64,000 nt of DNA from Thiodiazotropha sp040506275 (GTDB lineage: Bacteria; Pseudomonadota; Gammaproteobacteria; Chromatiales; Chromatiaceae). The notes below the pieces were generated by a model. It searched no databases. It saw only the letters and a list, made by a program, of their open reading frames with translations, and was not told the origin of the DNA. Location of the stretch: NCBI GenBank assembly GCA_040506275.1, contig JBEVXD010000003.1:389633-453632 (forward strand). Direction: 5' to 3'. The position numbers and the translations under genes were made by a program. Every line of letters begins with the position of its first letter. Position 1 is the stretch's first letter. Below are positions 45,260 through 54,791 of the stretch, one piece after another.

Positions 45260-46705
45260 TTATTCACCTTTCCAGGCTAAATCAAGCTCACGTGCCGCTC
45301 TCACATCATCAAGCCTTTTTACCGGCATGGTGTGTGGTGCATTTTTGACCACATCAGGTTGAGTCTCAGCTTCACTCTTGATTGTGCACATGATGTCGAC
45401 AAACTGGTCAAGCTCTTCCTTGGCTTCAGTTTCAGTCGGCTCAATCAGCAAGCATTCAGGCACCAATAGAGGAAAATAGGTGGTAGGTGCATGCACGCCA
45501 TAGTCGAGCAGTCGCTTGGCAAAGTCCATGGTATTTACGTCCAGCTCCTTAGCCTGCTTCTTTAAGGTTAAAATAAATTCATGACTGGCCCGGCGCGTCG
45601 GATAAGCGGCATCAAAACCAGCATCCATCAAACGTTTCAACAGATAGTTGGCATTCAAGGTAGAAAATTCCGCTACCCGGTGCATGCCGTCACGACCAAG
45701 TAAACGGGCATAGACATAAGCACGCAACAACACGCCTGCATTACCAGCAAAGGCAGAGAGTTGCCCGATGGTATCTGGGCGATCCTTCTGGGTAAGCCAT
45801 CGATAATCATGCCCATCGAAATCAACCATGGGAACAGGCAGGTAGGGCTCCAGTCGTTCACTAACGCCAACAGGACCTGCCCCAGGGCCACCTCCACCAT
45901 GCGGTGTTGAGAAGGTTTTATGGAGATTCATATGGATAACATCAAAGCCCATATCACCAGGACGCACCTTGCCCAATATGGCATTAAGATTTGCACCGTC
46001 ATAGTAGAGAAGACCACCGGCTTCATGCACTAGGCCGGCAATCTCTTTGATGCGTCTCTCAAAAACACCAACAGTAGATGGATTGGTCAACATGATGCCG
46101 GCGGTTTGCGGTCCCAATGAGGCTTTCAATGCCTCCACATCAATATCTCCATTCTCCCCAGTTGGAATCTCTCTTGCTTTGTAGCCACACATCACGGCTG
46201 ATGCCGGGTTGGTACCATGAGCAGCATCCGGAACCAATATTTCGCTACGTGCAGTATCACCACGAGCGTCATGGTATGCACGGATCATCGCAACACCAGC
46301 AAACTCACCCTGAGCACCAGCTGCAGGAGAAAGAGAGACTGCATGCATTCCTGTTACGGTTTTGAGGATCTCCTGTAGCTCATACATACAGGCCATGAAA
46401 CCCTGGCTGTGTGTCTCTGGCGCCAGCGGATGGCGAGTCGCCAACCCAGGCAAACTGGCCAGAGTATTACAGGCCCTGGGGTTGTATTTCATGGTGCATG
46501 AACCCAACGGATAGAAGTGGGTATCAATAGAGAAATTCTTTTGTGAAAGGCGGGTATAGTGTCGCACCGCCTGCATCTCGGATACCTGGGGTAGAGAAGG
46601 CCGGCTGGTACGCCGTAACTCATCAGGGATACCTGTCAATTCAGGCATATCCAAAGGTGCCTGGGCAGCGGCCCGGCGACCGTTTCGTGAATAGTCGTAA
46701 ATCAT
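45260..46705 (-). CDS. gcvPB: Glycine dehydrogenase (decarboxylating) subunit 2
   Basis: This is the catalytic half of the two-subunit P protein. The PLP Lys is in HMNLHKTFSTPHGGGGPG, and PGLATRHPLAPE, LGSCTMKYNPR and PDAAHGTNPASAVMCGY are conserved. It has 481 residues. It follows gcvPA after 10 bp in the gcvT-H-PA-PB operon. Confidence 0.97.
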   Translation of the reverse strand: MIYDYSRNGRRAAAQAPLDMPELTGIPDELRRTSRPSLPQVSEMQAVRHYTRLSQKNFSIDTHFYPLGSCTMKYNPRACNTLASLPGLATRHPLAPETHSQGFMACMYELQEILKTVTGMHAVSLSPAAGAQGEFAGVAMIRAYHDARGDTARSEILVPDAAHGTNPASAVMCGYKAREIPTGENGDIDVEALKASLGPQTAGIMLTNPSTVGVFERRIKEIAGLVHEAGGLLYYDGANLNAILGKVRPGDMGFDVIHMNLHKTFSTPHGGGGPGAGPVGVSERLEPYLPVPMVDFDGHDYRWLTQKDRPDTIGQLSAFAGNAGVLLRAYVYARLLGRDGMHRVAEFSTLNANYLLKRLMDAGFDAAYPTRRASHEFILTLKKQAKELDVNTMDFAKRLLDYGVHAPTTYFPLLVPECLLIEPTETEAKEELDQFVDIMCTIKSEAETQPDVVKNAPHTMPVKRLDDVRAARELDLAWKGE

Positions 46706-46715
46706 ATGTCCCCGC

Positions 46716-48113
46716 TTACCAATCAGGTTTCAACTGACAGGGTGTCTCAACCTGTGATTGAATCACCCGTTCCAGCTTGCCATGATAGTTTTCAATATCT
46801 TCATCACTACGCGACTCAGTTGCACAGACCAATAAGGCATCACCCAACTCTGGGTAGTCATCCTTCAGATCATAACCACCAAGCACATTATGTGCAGCGA
46901 GCAGACGCAATGCATCGCTGGTCTCAATCGGCAGTTCGAGTACCTGTTCATGAAAAACCGAACCAGTAAATTTTGGTTTCACCCCAGGCAAGCCAGAGAG
47001 TGTCTGGCTGAGTTTGAGCGTGTTTGCATGGCTGGCAGCGGCAACCCGCTGCAATCCTTCCGAACCCATGATTGCCATATGTATGGTTGCAGCAGTCACC
47101 ATCAGTCCCTGATTAGTACAGATATTGGATGTCGCTTTCGATCGACGGATATGCTGTTCCCGAGCCTGCAGGGTCAGTGCATATCCAGGCTTACCATCCA
47201 GATCGACAGTCTTGCCGATTATTCTGCCGGGCATCTGGCGAACTAATTTATTGGTACAACATAGGAAACCGAAATAGGGTCCCCCAGAAGCCAATGGCGC
47301 ACCCAGTGGCTGTCCTTCACCACAACAGATATCCACACCCTGTTCACCCCATTCACCTGCAGGTTTAAGGATCGACATTGCCAGTGGATTGACCACAGCA
47401 ATTGCCAGCATGCCGTTGCTATGTGCCCAATCTGTCAACTCATCAGTCTGTTCCAGCACTCCGAAAAAGTTGGGTTGAGGAATAACCAAAGCCGCATAAT
47501 CCTCTCCCGCAAATCGCTCCAGATCTGACATATCGACCTGGCCACTGGTGTTGTCATAGTTGACTTCAACCAACTCAATTTGCTGATTGCGAACTATGCT
47601 ATGCACCACCCGACGATAAGCAGGGTGGAGATTTCTTGGCATCAGAATCCGCTTGGATTTGGACTTGCGATTAGCCCTCACAGCCATCAACACCGCCTCT
47701 GCCAATGCAGAAGCACCATCGTAGAGTGAGGCATTGGAGACATCCATTGCCATCAGACCAGTCACCATCGACTGAAACTCATACAAAAGCTGTAGTGTTC
47801 CCTGGCTAGCCTCTGCCTGGTAGGGAGTATACGCTGTATAGAATTCACCCCTGGTTGTCAGCTCCCAAACGGCTGCGGGAATATGGTGATCATAGGCACC
47901 TGCTCCGATAAAACAGAGTGGTTGCCCATCAGTGCGAGCCCGAGCGCGCATTAATCTGGAAACCTCCATTTCGGGCAGACCAGAGGGTATCTCCTCCAGT
48001 TCGCCGCAACGAAGTGCTTCAGGAATCTCATCAAACAGGTCATCAATACTGTCAACCCCGATAGTCGACAGCATCTCCTGAATATCTTCTTCAGTGTGAG
48101 GGATAAATGGCAT
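46716..48113 (-). CDS. gcvPA: Glycine dehydrogenase (decarboxylating) subunit 1
   Basis: This is the N-terminal-half P-protein subunit that pairs with GcvPB. The 465 residues begin MPFIPHTEEDIQEMLSTIGV and include YTAYTPYQAEASQGTLQLLYEFQ, SLYDGASALAEA and SNICTNQGLM. It releases CO2 from glycine and passes the aminomethyl group to lipoyl-GcvH. Confidence 0.97.
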   Translation of the reverse strand: MPFIPHTEEDIQEMLSTIGVDSIDDLFDEIPEALRCGELEEIPSGLPEMEVSRLMRARARTDGQPLCFIGAGAYDHHIPAAVWELTTRGEFYTAYTPYQAEASQGTLQLLYEFQSMVTGLMAMDVSNASLYDGASALAEAVLMAVRANRKSKSKRILMPRNLHPAYRRVVHSIVRNQQIELVEVNYDNTSGQVDMSDLERFAGEDYAALVIPQPNFFGVLEQTDELTDWAHSNGMLAIAVVNPLAMSILKPAGEWGEQGVDICCGEGQPLGAPLASGGPYFGFLCCTNKLVRQMPGRIIGKTVDLDGKPGYALTLQAREQHIRRSKATSNICTNQGLMVTAATIHMAIMGSEGLQRVAAASHANTLKLSQTLSGLPGVKPKFTGSVFHEQVLELPIETSDALRLLAAHNVLGGYDLKDDYPELGDALLVCATESRSDEDIENYHGKLERVIQSQVETPCQLKPDW

Positions 48114-48150
48114 ACCCGCCTCGCGTCTTACTTAATAAAAAATTTGAGCC

Positions 48151-48543
48151 TTACTCTTCCTCGGCTACCAAGGCATCGTAACCCTCTGCATCCAGCAGGT
48201 TTGCCAGTTCAGCTGTGTCGGTTGGTTTAATCTTGAACATCCAACCCTCACCGAATGCATCATCATTGATGGTTTCAGGAGCACCATCCAAAGCCTCATT
48301 AATGGCAATTACTTCACCACTCACAGGACTGTATACATCCGAGGCAGCTTTAACTGACTCAACTACTGCACAATCGTTACCCGCTTCAAGGGATTGACCG
48401 ACTTCCGGTAGATCGACAAATACGAGATCACCTAGCAACTCCTGCGCATGATCTGATATACCGACAGTTAAACTACCGTCACCTTCGTCTTTTACCCATT
48501 CGTGAGATTTCGCATAGCGGCGGTCAGTAGGTGCATTGCTCAT
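48151..48543 (-). CDS. gcvH: Glycine cleavage system H protein
   Basis: This lipoyl carrier protein has 130 residues. The lipoylation Lys is in CAVVESVKAASDVYSPVSGEV. LipB and LipA in this window would supply the lipoyl group. It sits between gcvT and gcvPA. Confidence 0.97.
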   Translation of the reverse strand: MSNAPTDRRYAKSHEWVKDEGDGSLTVGISDHAQELLGDLVFVDLPEVGQSLEAGNDCAVVESVKAASDVYSPVSGEVIAINEALDGAPETINDDAFGEGWMFKIKPTDTAELANLLDAEGYDALVAEEE

Positions 48544-48576
48544 GAGAGTATCCTTTAGAAATAGTTGATTAGTTGT

Positions 48577-49668
48577 CTAGAGTGCCAATACGGCTTTACC
48601 CTGACGTGCGAATGGTGGCTTTACCACTTGTGCTTGAACCCGTTTACCGCGAATTTCAACTTCACAGTGATCTCCAACATCGGGTGATACACGTGCAAAA
48701 GCGATGGATCTCTCCAGGGTGGGGGCAAATCCGCCTGAAGTAATCTCACCGATCTCCTGCTCTCCATTAAACAGTTTCAAATGGTTACGCAGCACCCCTC
48801 GTCCGGTCAAGACCAATCCGATTAATTTCTTTTTCTGGGGATCATTTCGCTGTGACTCCAGCTCTCCTCGACCTATGAATTGTCGATCATCAGGCTCCCA
48901 GGCTACCGTCCAGCTCAAGCCGGACTCCAATGGCGTAGTCTCTTCGTCCATATCGGTACCGTAGAGATTCATTCCTGCCTCCAAACGCAAGGTATCCCTT
49001 GAACCAAGCCCGCAAGGCGCCACCCCAGCATCATTCAGTCGTTGCCAGAAATCTGCAGCCTGATCTCCAGGCAGCATAATCTCGAAGCCATCTTCACCGG
49101 TATAACCCGTACTGGCCACAAACCAATCGCCATCAGCAACCGCATTAAAGGGTTTCAGGTCAGATCCGGTCTGTTGCAGTTGTTTTGAGAGTAGAGGCAG
49201 GGTCTTTGATTTCGCGTTCGGCCCCTGGACAGCAATCATGGCTAAATCCCGTCTTGGTGTGATCTTCAGATCATACTGAGCAGACTGAGTTTCCATCCAT
49301 GCAATATCTTTCTCGGTGGTGGCTGCATTCACCACCAACCGATACCACTCATCACCGAGATAATAGACAATAAGGTCATCGACCACCCCACCCTGTTCAT
49401 TGAGCATACAGGTATAGAGTGCCTTTCCTTTATTTTTCAGACGACTGACATCGTTCGCGAGTAGATAACGGAGAAAGGATCTGACCCCAACCCCTTTAAT
49501 ATCGACCACGGTCATATGTGAGACATCGAACATCCCTGCATCTTTGCGCACCTGATGATGCTCGTTCAGTTGGGAGCCATAATGCAGAGGCATATCCCAG
49601 CCACCGAACGGAACCAGCTTTGCACCCATTGCCTGATGCTTGGCGTATAGAACTGTCTGTTTATTCAT
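48577..49668 (-). CDS. gcvT: Aminomethyltransferase (glycine cleavage T protein)
   Basis: GcvT transfers the methylene group from GcvH to tetrahydrofolate and releases ammonia. The 363 residues start MNKQTVLYAKHQAMGAKLVPFGGW; GMFDVSHM, TGYTGEDGFE and CGLGSRDTLRLEAGMNLYG are conserved. The start at 49668 has GAGAGA upstream. Longer frames run into the riboswitch terminator. It is the first gene of the operon. Confidence 0.96.
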   Translation of the reverse strand: MNKQTVLYAKHQAMGAKLVPFGGWDMPLHYGSQLNEHHQVRKDAGMFDVSHMTVVDIKGVGVRSFLRYLLANDVSRLKNKGKALYTCMLNEQGGVVDDLIVYYLGDEWYRLVVNAATTEKDIAWMETQSAQYDLKITPRRDLAMIAVQGPNAKSKTLPLLSKQLQQTGSDLKPFNAVADGDWFVASTGYTGEDGFEIMLPGDQAADFWQRLNDAGVAPCGLGSRDTLRLEAGMNLYGTDMDEETTPLESGLSWTVAWEPDDRQFIGRGELESQRNDPQKKKLIGLVLTGRGVLRNHLKLFNGEQEIGEITSGGFAPTLERSIAFARVSPDVGDHCEVEIRGKRVQAQVVKPPFARQGKAVLAL

Positions 49669-49692
49669 TAACATTCTCTCGGTTTTAAACGC

Positions 49693-49730
49693 AAAAGGGC
49701 GGCGCGGATGAAACCATCCACGCCGCCCCT
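49693..49730 (-). terminator. Terminator-like expression platform of the glycine riboswitch
   Basis: On the minus strand, GGGCGGCGTGGATG pairs with CATCCGCGCCGCCC and is followed by TTTTGCGTTT. It begins immediately after the second aptamer and ends about 25 bp before the gcvT start. Glycine binding is presumed to prevent its formation. Confidence 0.75.
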
Positions 49731-50092
49731 CTGTCCTAAACCTGAGAGTTTGGCGCACTTTTATTCAGGGCGCCTGCCCCGTCGGTGGGTGTTATTACAC
49801 CACTCTCCAGAGTCGACCTAAATCTTAATTTAACCTGAATCCGTGAGTTCATGACGGCACATAGCACAAGCTCTTGTTTCCCCAGCGGTTCAAAAAATAC
49901 CCGCTTAACCTATGGGTGAAGCTAAGATTTTTTGATTCCACTGGGAAACCAACATCTTACACTCTGCGCTCGCCATGAACCCACGGATTCAGGTTTAACT
50001 AAGACTTACCCCCACGGTCCTTTTGCCTGAGCGATTCCGGGCGGTTTTGCGCCTTCGGCGTCGGTTTTCACCGATCTCTCCCACGGGGGTGG
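49729..50092 (-). promoter_or_regulatory. Tandem glycine riboswitch split by a repeat element
   Basis: Aptamer 1 (about 50092-50007) has GGGAGAG, GCCGAAGG and GCTCAGGCAAAAGGAC with flanking CCCCC/GGGGG pairing. Aptamer 2 (about 49816-49729) has CTCTGGAGAG, CACCGACGGGGCA and ACTCTCAGGTTTAGGACAGAG-type ends, with CTCTG pairing to CAGAG. Both match the glycine aptamer consensus. The linker, normally a few to a few tens of nucleotides, is about 190 nt because the 164-bp element (49832-49995) is inserted in it. It controls gcvT-gcvH-gcvPA-gcvPB. Confidence 0.93.
49832..49995 (-). repeat. 164-bp inverted-repeat element, copy 3, inside the riboswitch
   Basis: It has the same termini and length as copies 1 and 2 but the opposite orientation. 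In the gcv transcript it therefore reads in the same sense as copies 1 and 2 on plus. It leaves 12 to 15 nt of original linker on each side. Folding of its arms would form an independent hairpin between the aptamers. Confidence 0.93.
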
Positions 50093-50161
50093 GTCGAAAA
50101 TGAGACTATACCTTGCCGCCGAGCCATTGCCAATCGGCAAAAACCTCAGAATCTGTCATGG

Positions 50162-51379
50162 TCAACGAGCCAATCTGGGCCTATCCCCAATAACGCCCAG
50201 GGCTCGGCGTATGAGCTGTTGCTTAATAAATCCAGAGCGATCTGCAAAACTCAAACCCAGATTCCTCAGCAACTTCAAAGGGGGTACTTCATTGCTGAAC
50301 AGACGCTTGAATCCATCCATCGCACCCAACATCGCAATATTGGCACCCTTCCTTGCTCTTTCATAACGTCTCAACGTGCTTAGAGAGCCGATCGACCTGC
50401 CTGCACTGCGCGCATCAATCAGAACATCAACCAATGTCATGGCATCCATCAAGCCCAGATTGACCCCCTGCCCTGCAAGCGGATGCATTGCATGGGCCGC
50501 ATCCCCGATCAATGCTAAACCGGGCTGTATATAAGTCTCGGCATGCTCAAGACGCAAAGGAAAGACGCCACGGGGGCCAACTTCAAGAATATCACCTAAT
50601 ACGGATTCGCTGGCCTGAGTCAATTCATCACAGAAACTGGCATCATCAAGTGCCATCAGCACTTCTGCATGAGTAGGAGAAGTGGACCAGACAATGGAAC
50701 ATCGCCCATCATCAATCGGTAACAAGGCCAGAGGCCCAGTACTCATGAATCGCTGCATAGCGGACTGCTGATGAAACCTCTCAGGTTTAATCGTGGCGAC
50801 AATCGCGTGCTGATCATAATCCCAGCCCTTGGTTGCAATTCCCGCCATTTGCCTGATCTCAGAATCCCGTCCATCTGCAGCGACAATTAACTTTGCAGTC
50901 AGACGCTCACCACTCTGAAGGATTACTTCCGGCACCTTGCCCATATCCAAACTACTGACCCGCTCTGGAAAACTGATTCGCACATTCGGGTAGGACTCCA
51001 GACGCTCCCATAAGGCCAACTGGGTTACCCGGTTTTCAACGATATGCCCCAGATCGATTTCACCGATCTCCTTCGCACTGAATCGAATGCGCCCATTGCC
51101 ACCCGCATCCCAAACCTCCATCTTGCTATAGGGACTGACTCGCATCTCTGTCATCCGCGGCCAGGCTTTAAGGTTTTCCATAATCCGCTGGGAAGCTCGG
51201 GTCAGGGCAGACACCCGAAGATCCACCTCCTCTTTCGGCCAGCTTCGAGGGGGTTCCCGTAGATCCACAATACAAACATCAAACCCAGCTTCCGCCATAG
51301 CGCAAGCCAATGCACTACCCACCATGCCACCGCCGACAATCAGCAAATCGAAGAGCGGTTGCGACTTTTGATCCGTCAT
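50162..51379 (-). CDS. UbiI/VisC-like FAD-dependent ubiquinone-pathway hydroxylase
   Basis: This 405-residue flavoprotein monooxygenase has the FAD motifs FDLLIVGGGMVGSALACAMAEAG, VAADGRDSEIRQMAG and LIGDAAHAMHPLAGQGVNLGLMDA. The GDAAH form is typical of UbiI/UbiF rather than UbiH. It probably does the C5 hydroxylation. It overlaps ubiH by 4 bp at its start. Confidence 0.85.
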   Translation of the reverse strand: MTDQKSQPLFDLLIVGGGMVGSALACAMAEAGFDVCIVDLREPPRSWPKEEVDLRVSALTRASQRIMENLKAWPRMTEMRVSPYSKMEVWDAGGNGRIRFSAKEIGEIDLGHIVENRVTQLALWERLESYPNVRISFPERVSSLDMGKVPEVILQSGERLTAKLIVAADGRDSEIRQMAGIATKGWDYDQHAIVATIKPERFHQQSAMQRFMSTGPLALLPIDDGRCSIVWSTSPTHAEVLMALDDASFCDELTQASESVLGDILEVGPRGVFPLRLEHAETYIQPGLALIGDAAHAMHPLAGQGVNLGLMDAMTLVDVLIDARSAGRSIGSLSTLRRYERARKGANIAMLGAMDGFKRLFSNEVPPLKLLRNLGLSFADRSGFIKQQLIRRALGVIGDRPRLAR

Positions 51380-52605
51380 AATGATTCTCCTCTTCCCATA
51401 TTTGATTGGCGCATGCTGTTAACACCCATAAACTGCCTGGCAACCTGATGTTTCAAACCAGGCAACAGATCAAGACCGACGAGTCCCAGGTTACGCACCA
51501 ATCGTAATGGACCGAACGGGTTGGCAAACAGACGTGCCAGACCATCAGTAATTGCCGCCACTCTGTTTTGATCGCCCTCTCGCCATTTACGGTATTCATT
51601 TAAGAGGGAAAGATCTCCGGGATCCTGTCCATGCTTTGCGTCAACAAGCACATCCGCCAGTACGGCAACATCACGTAAACCCAGATTAAAACCCTGCCCT
51701 GTTACTGGATGAATCGCATGAGCAGCATTACCGACCAGTGCAATTCGGGAACGAACCTGCTCCACTGCCTGGCGAAGGCGTAGTGGGTAGGCCACCCGCT
51801 TACCCAAACGGTGTAAGCGCCCCAGACGATAACCAAACCTGTCCTGCAGTCGTTCTAAAAAGAGTTCATCCTTAAGCCCCATCAAATCAGCTACCTGATT
51901 ATCTTCTGCTGTCCATACCATGGAGAGTCGTTCATCAGTCATTGGCAACAGGGCAAGTGGCCCGGAATCAGTGAAGCGCTCATAGGCGACACTTTTATGC
52001 GCTCTATCACTGCTAAGATTGGCGATAATTGCGGTCTGACCATAACCTTTCTCTTTCAAAGGAATCGACAGAAATCTCCTCACCAGGGAATCCCCACCAT
52101 CTGCCGCAACCAATAGACGACTATTGATTTGGCGCTCAAGATGTTCGTGCTCGATTTTCACTTCAACACTGTTTTCCGAAACCGAAAAACTTTTTAAATT
52201 TGCAGGACAGATCAAATTGACATCCGGGCGGTGCCCAAGTTCATTCAGCAGCACACTGCCAAGGGCACGTGCAGTTACCACATACCCCAAAGCCTCAACC
52301 CCCTCCTGCTGGTGATTCAGGCGGGTAAAGCCAAAGTGTCCGCGATCAGATATATGAATATCCAATATTGGCTGGGCAACAGGCTCAATACCAGGCCAGA
52401 CCCCCATGCTCTCAAGTATCAAACGACTACCCCAAGAGAGTGCGATAACCCGGTCGTCATAGCTTGGCTGGAGTGTGGAATCCAGCGGCCAAGCCTCGAT
52501 TACACCAATCGTATAACCCTGACCACTCAGGGCATGAGCCAGACTGGCACCAACCATTCCACCGCCGACAATCAGAATGTCATATTGATCTGACATGTTA
52601 TTCAT
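51376..52605 (-). CDS. ubiH: 2-octaprenyl-6-methoxyphenol hydroxylase (C1 hydroxylase)
   Basis: This 409-residue FAD monooxygenase of ubiquinone synthesis has YDILIVGGGMVGASLAHALSGQG, VAADGGDSLVRRFLSIP and LVGNAAHAIHPVTGQGFNLGLRDV. The GNAAH variant is characteristic of UbiH. It sits between pepP (4-bp overlap) and the ubiI-like gene, the common ygfB-pepP-ubiH-ubiI order. Confidence 0.93.
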   Translation of the reverse strand: MNNMSDQYDILIVGGGMVGASLAHALSGQGYTIGVIEAWPLDSTLQPSYDDRVIALSWGSRLILESMGVWPGIEPVAQPILDIHISDRGHFGFTRLNHQQEGVEALGYVVTARALGSVLLNELGHRPDVNLICPANLKSFSVSENSVEVKIEHEHLERQINSRLLVAADGGDSLVRRFLSIPLKEKGYGQTAIIANLSSDRAHKSVAYERFTDSGPLALLPMTDERLSMVWTAEDNQVADLMGLKDELFLERLQDRFGYRLGRLHRLGKRVAYPLRLRQAVEQVRSRIALVGNAAHAIHPVTGQGFNLGLRDVAVLADVLVDAKHGQDPGDLSLLNEYRKWREGDQNRVAAITDGLARLFANPFGPLRLVRNLGLVGLDLLPGLKHQVARQFMGVNSMRQSNMGRGESL

Positions 52606-53909
52606 CCTGCCATTAAGGATTCAATCTCAGAAACCGTTTTCGGAACATCCTTGGTCAACACATCACACCCTTGTTTGGTTACAGCCACATCATCCTCAAT
52701 GCGAATACCAATATTCCACCATTTTTTTGCCACACCTTTAGTACCTGCAGGTATGTAGAGGCCAGGTTCGATGGTTAATACCATCCCGGGCTCGAACATA
52801 CGCCAGGCACCATCAACCTTATAATCACCAACATCATGCACATCCATACCCAACCAGTGACCGGTACGATGGGGAAAGAAGGGTTTATATTTTTCATCTC
52901 TAATGGATTTAGCCAGAGTTCCTTTGATAATTCCCAACTTGATCAAGCCTCGGGTGATCGTTCGGACTGCTGCGTCATGAGGCTGATTCCAATGATTACC
53001 CGGTTTCACTTTTTCGATTGCGGCTTCCTGAGCTGCCAATACCAGTTCATATAACTGACGCTGAGGCTCACTGAAGCTACCATTTACAGGATAGCTTCGG
53101 GTAATGTCAGAGGCATAGTAGTCATGTTCGCAGCCGGCATCGATAAGCAACATCTGCTTTGCCTGAAGCTGCGCTTCGTTGTCGATATAATGTAATGTAC
53201 ATGCATTCTCACCACCACCAACAATTGGTGGATAAGCCTGAGACCTTGCACCTTGATGGCTACACTCTTTGACGAATTCAGCCTCAAGTTGATACTCCCA
53301 AACACCTGACTTGCATAACTGCATGACCTTCTTGTGTGCTTGTGCAGAAATCCGTGCTGCCTGACGTAAGACTTTCAACTCTGAACGACTTTTAAACAAG
53401 CGCATCTCATGTAAATAGTGATCAAGTGCAATTATCTCCACAGGTCCTTGAGCACCACTACGCGATTCACAACGGATTGTGTTTAACCACTCTGATAGTC
53501 GCTTATCAAATTGAGGATTACACCCCATGACATAGAAGATTCGCTCACACTGCTCCAGCATACGGGGAAGAATGTCATTCAGATCACCAATAGGAAAGGA
53601 ATCATCTGCTGCATACTTCTCACAGGCGCCCTCTTGTCCTGCTCGGGCACCGTCCCATAACTCTTTCACTGGATCTGATTCACGGTTGAATAAGATATAT
53701 TCAGCCTGCTTTCGCCCGGGAATCAGAACCAATACAGCCTCAGGTTCGGGAAAACCAGTCAGGTAGAAAAAATCACTATCAGGACGATAAGGATAGTGCA
53801 CATCGCGGTTTCGGATCAGTTGGGGAGCTGTAGGCAGGATTGCAATGCTACCAGGTCCCATCATACGCATCAGTTCGCGCCGGCGGCGCTTGAACTCATT
53901 TATCTGCAC
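52602..53909 (-). CDS. pepP: Xaa-Pro aminopeptidase P
   Basis: This dinuclear-metal pita-bread peptidase removes N-terminal residues before Pro. Metal ligands are visible in LIDAGCEHDYYASDITRSYPV (two Asp), FPHRTGHWLGMDVHDVG (His), VLTIEPGLYIP (Glu) and GIRIEDDVAVT (Glu). It has 435 residues. It overlaps ygfB (14 bp) and ubiH (4 bp). Confidence 0.96.
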   Translation of the reverse strand: MQINEFKRRRRELMRMMGPGSIAILPTAPQLIRNRDVHYPYRPDSDFFYLTGFPEPEAVLVLIPGRKQAEYILFNRESDPVKELWDGARAGQEGACEKYAADDSFPIGDLNDILPRMLEQCERIFYVMGCNPQFDKRLSEWLNTIRCESRSGAQGPVEIIALDHYLHEMRLFKSRSELKVLRQAARISAQAHKKVMQLCKSGVWEYQLEAEFVKECSHQGARSQAYPPIVGGGENACTLHYIDNEAQLQAKQMLLIDAGCEHDYYASDITRSYPVNGSFSEPQRQLYELVLAAQEAAIEKVKPGNHWNQPHDAAVRTITRGLIKLGIIKGTLAKSIRDEKYKPFFPHRTGHWLGMDVHDVGDYKVDGAWRMFEPGMVLTIEPGLYIPAGTKGVAKKWWNIGIRIEDDVAVTKQGCDVLTKDVPKTVSEIESLMAG

Positions 53910-54462
53910 TCTCTTCTCCCCTAATGCTGACCAGCTCTTCCCACATCAGCAGTGTAACCACTTTAAGGAACTCCTGTAGCTCAACATAGGCCATCTCTGT
54001 TGCTTCACCCGATTCAAGCTCTTCATAGTCCAGTCGGGTGAAGTGACTAAGGTCCTGAATCGCCTCTTTAGCATCACCTGACAGGTTGCTTTCCGTCACA
54101 CCTGCCAGACCAAGTCCGTAGAGATAGCCTTCACACCATTCACTCAACCCTTTAGCCCGTTGTGCAATTGATTCTTCCTCTTCAGGAAGTAAAGGCATGA
54201 ATGAGTATTCGTCATGAGTAATCTGACGCCTGGAAGCATAATAGAGTTGCCCTATAAGCTCTCTGGCTTCTTGAGCCAATAGATCTTCTGCTGGCCAGGC
54301 TTCGAAAAATGCAGTAATCCAATCAACCGTTGCCTCTGGAGTCCCAGCGCAAATCAGACCGCTGATCAAGCCATGTAATTCACTCGCCCCGATATCAGAA
54401 CTCATGACGCCTAGCAGTTTTTCGAGATGCTCATATTCAGGCATCTGCTTATCATCTAACAT
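53896..54462 (-). CDS. ygfB: UPF0149/YgfB family protein
   Basis: This 188-residue acidic, all-helical protein starts MLDDKQMPEYEHLEKLLGVM, with ASELHGLISGLICAG and LSEWCEGYLYGLGLAG, as in YgfB. The ATG at 54462 has AAGGA upstream; the longer frame begins with TTG. It is the first gene of ygfB-pepP-ubiH-ubiI-like and is divergent from the zapA cluster. Confidence 0.92.
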   Translation of the reverse strand: MLDDKQMPEYEHLEKLLGVMSSDIGASELHGLISGLICAGTPEATVDWITAFFEAWPAEDLLAQEARELIGQLYYASRRQITHDEYSFMPLLPEEEESIAQRAKGLSEWCEGYLYGLGLAGVTESNLSGDAKEAIQDLSHFTRLDYEELESGEATEMAYVELQEFLKVVTLLMWEELVSIRGEESADK

Positions 54463-54791
54463 CTCATTTCCTTCATACCGCAAAAAATTGTTAACAATCC
54501 AGCACCTTACCCATTAAAAAGAGTGATTCCTTTGGCAACAACCACAAGCTGGATCAAGAGTTTTCTTGAACTCCCTTAGCATCTATTTTTTAATGTGGGA
54601 CTCGTGGTTAAAGCCTGTGACCGGGTTCTATGAACCTATTGTAGATGTACTACATTAGTTATGACGCCTTGCTGTAGACTACCAGCACTCGACTAATCAT
54701 GACTAATTGCAGCACGGAGTTTATAGATTCGAATCATATCATGCAGTTATAGTGATTGACCCGCCACAAACTGCCCACTATATTGATGCCC
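54463..54791. other. Intergenic region between divergent ygfB and the zapA cluster
   Basis: This 329-bp gap should hold two divergent promoters. I see no gene and no clear structured element. Confidence 0.45.
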
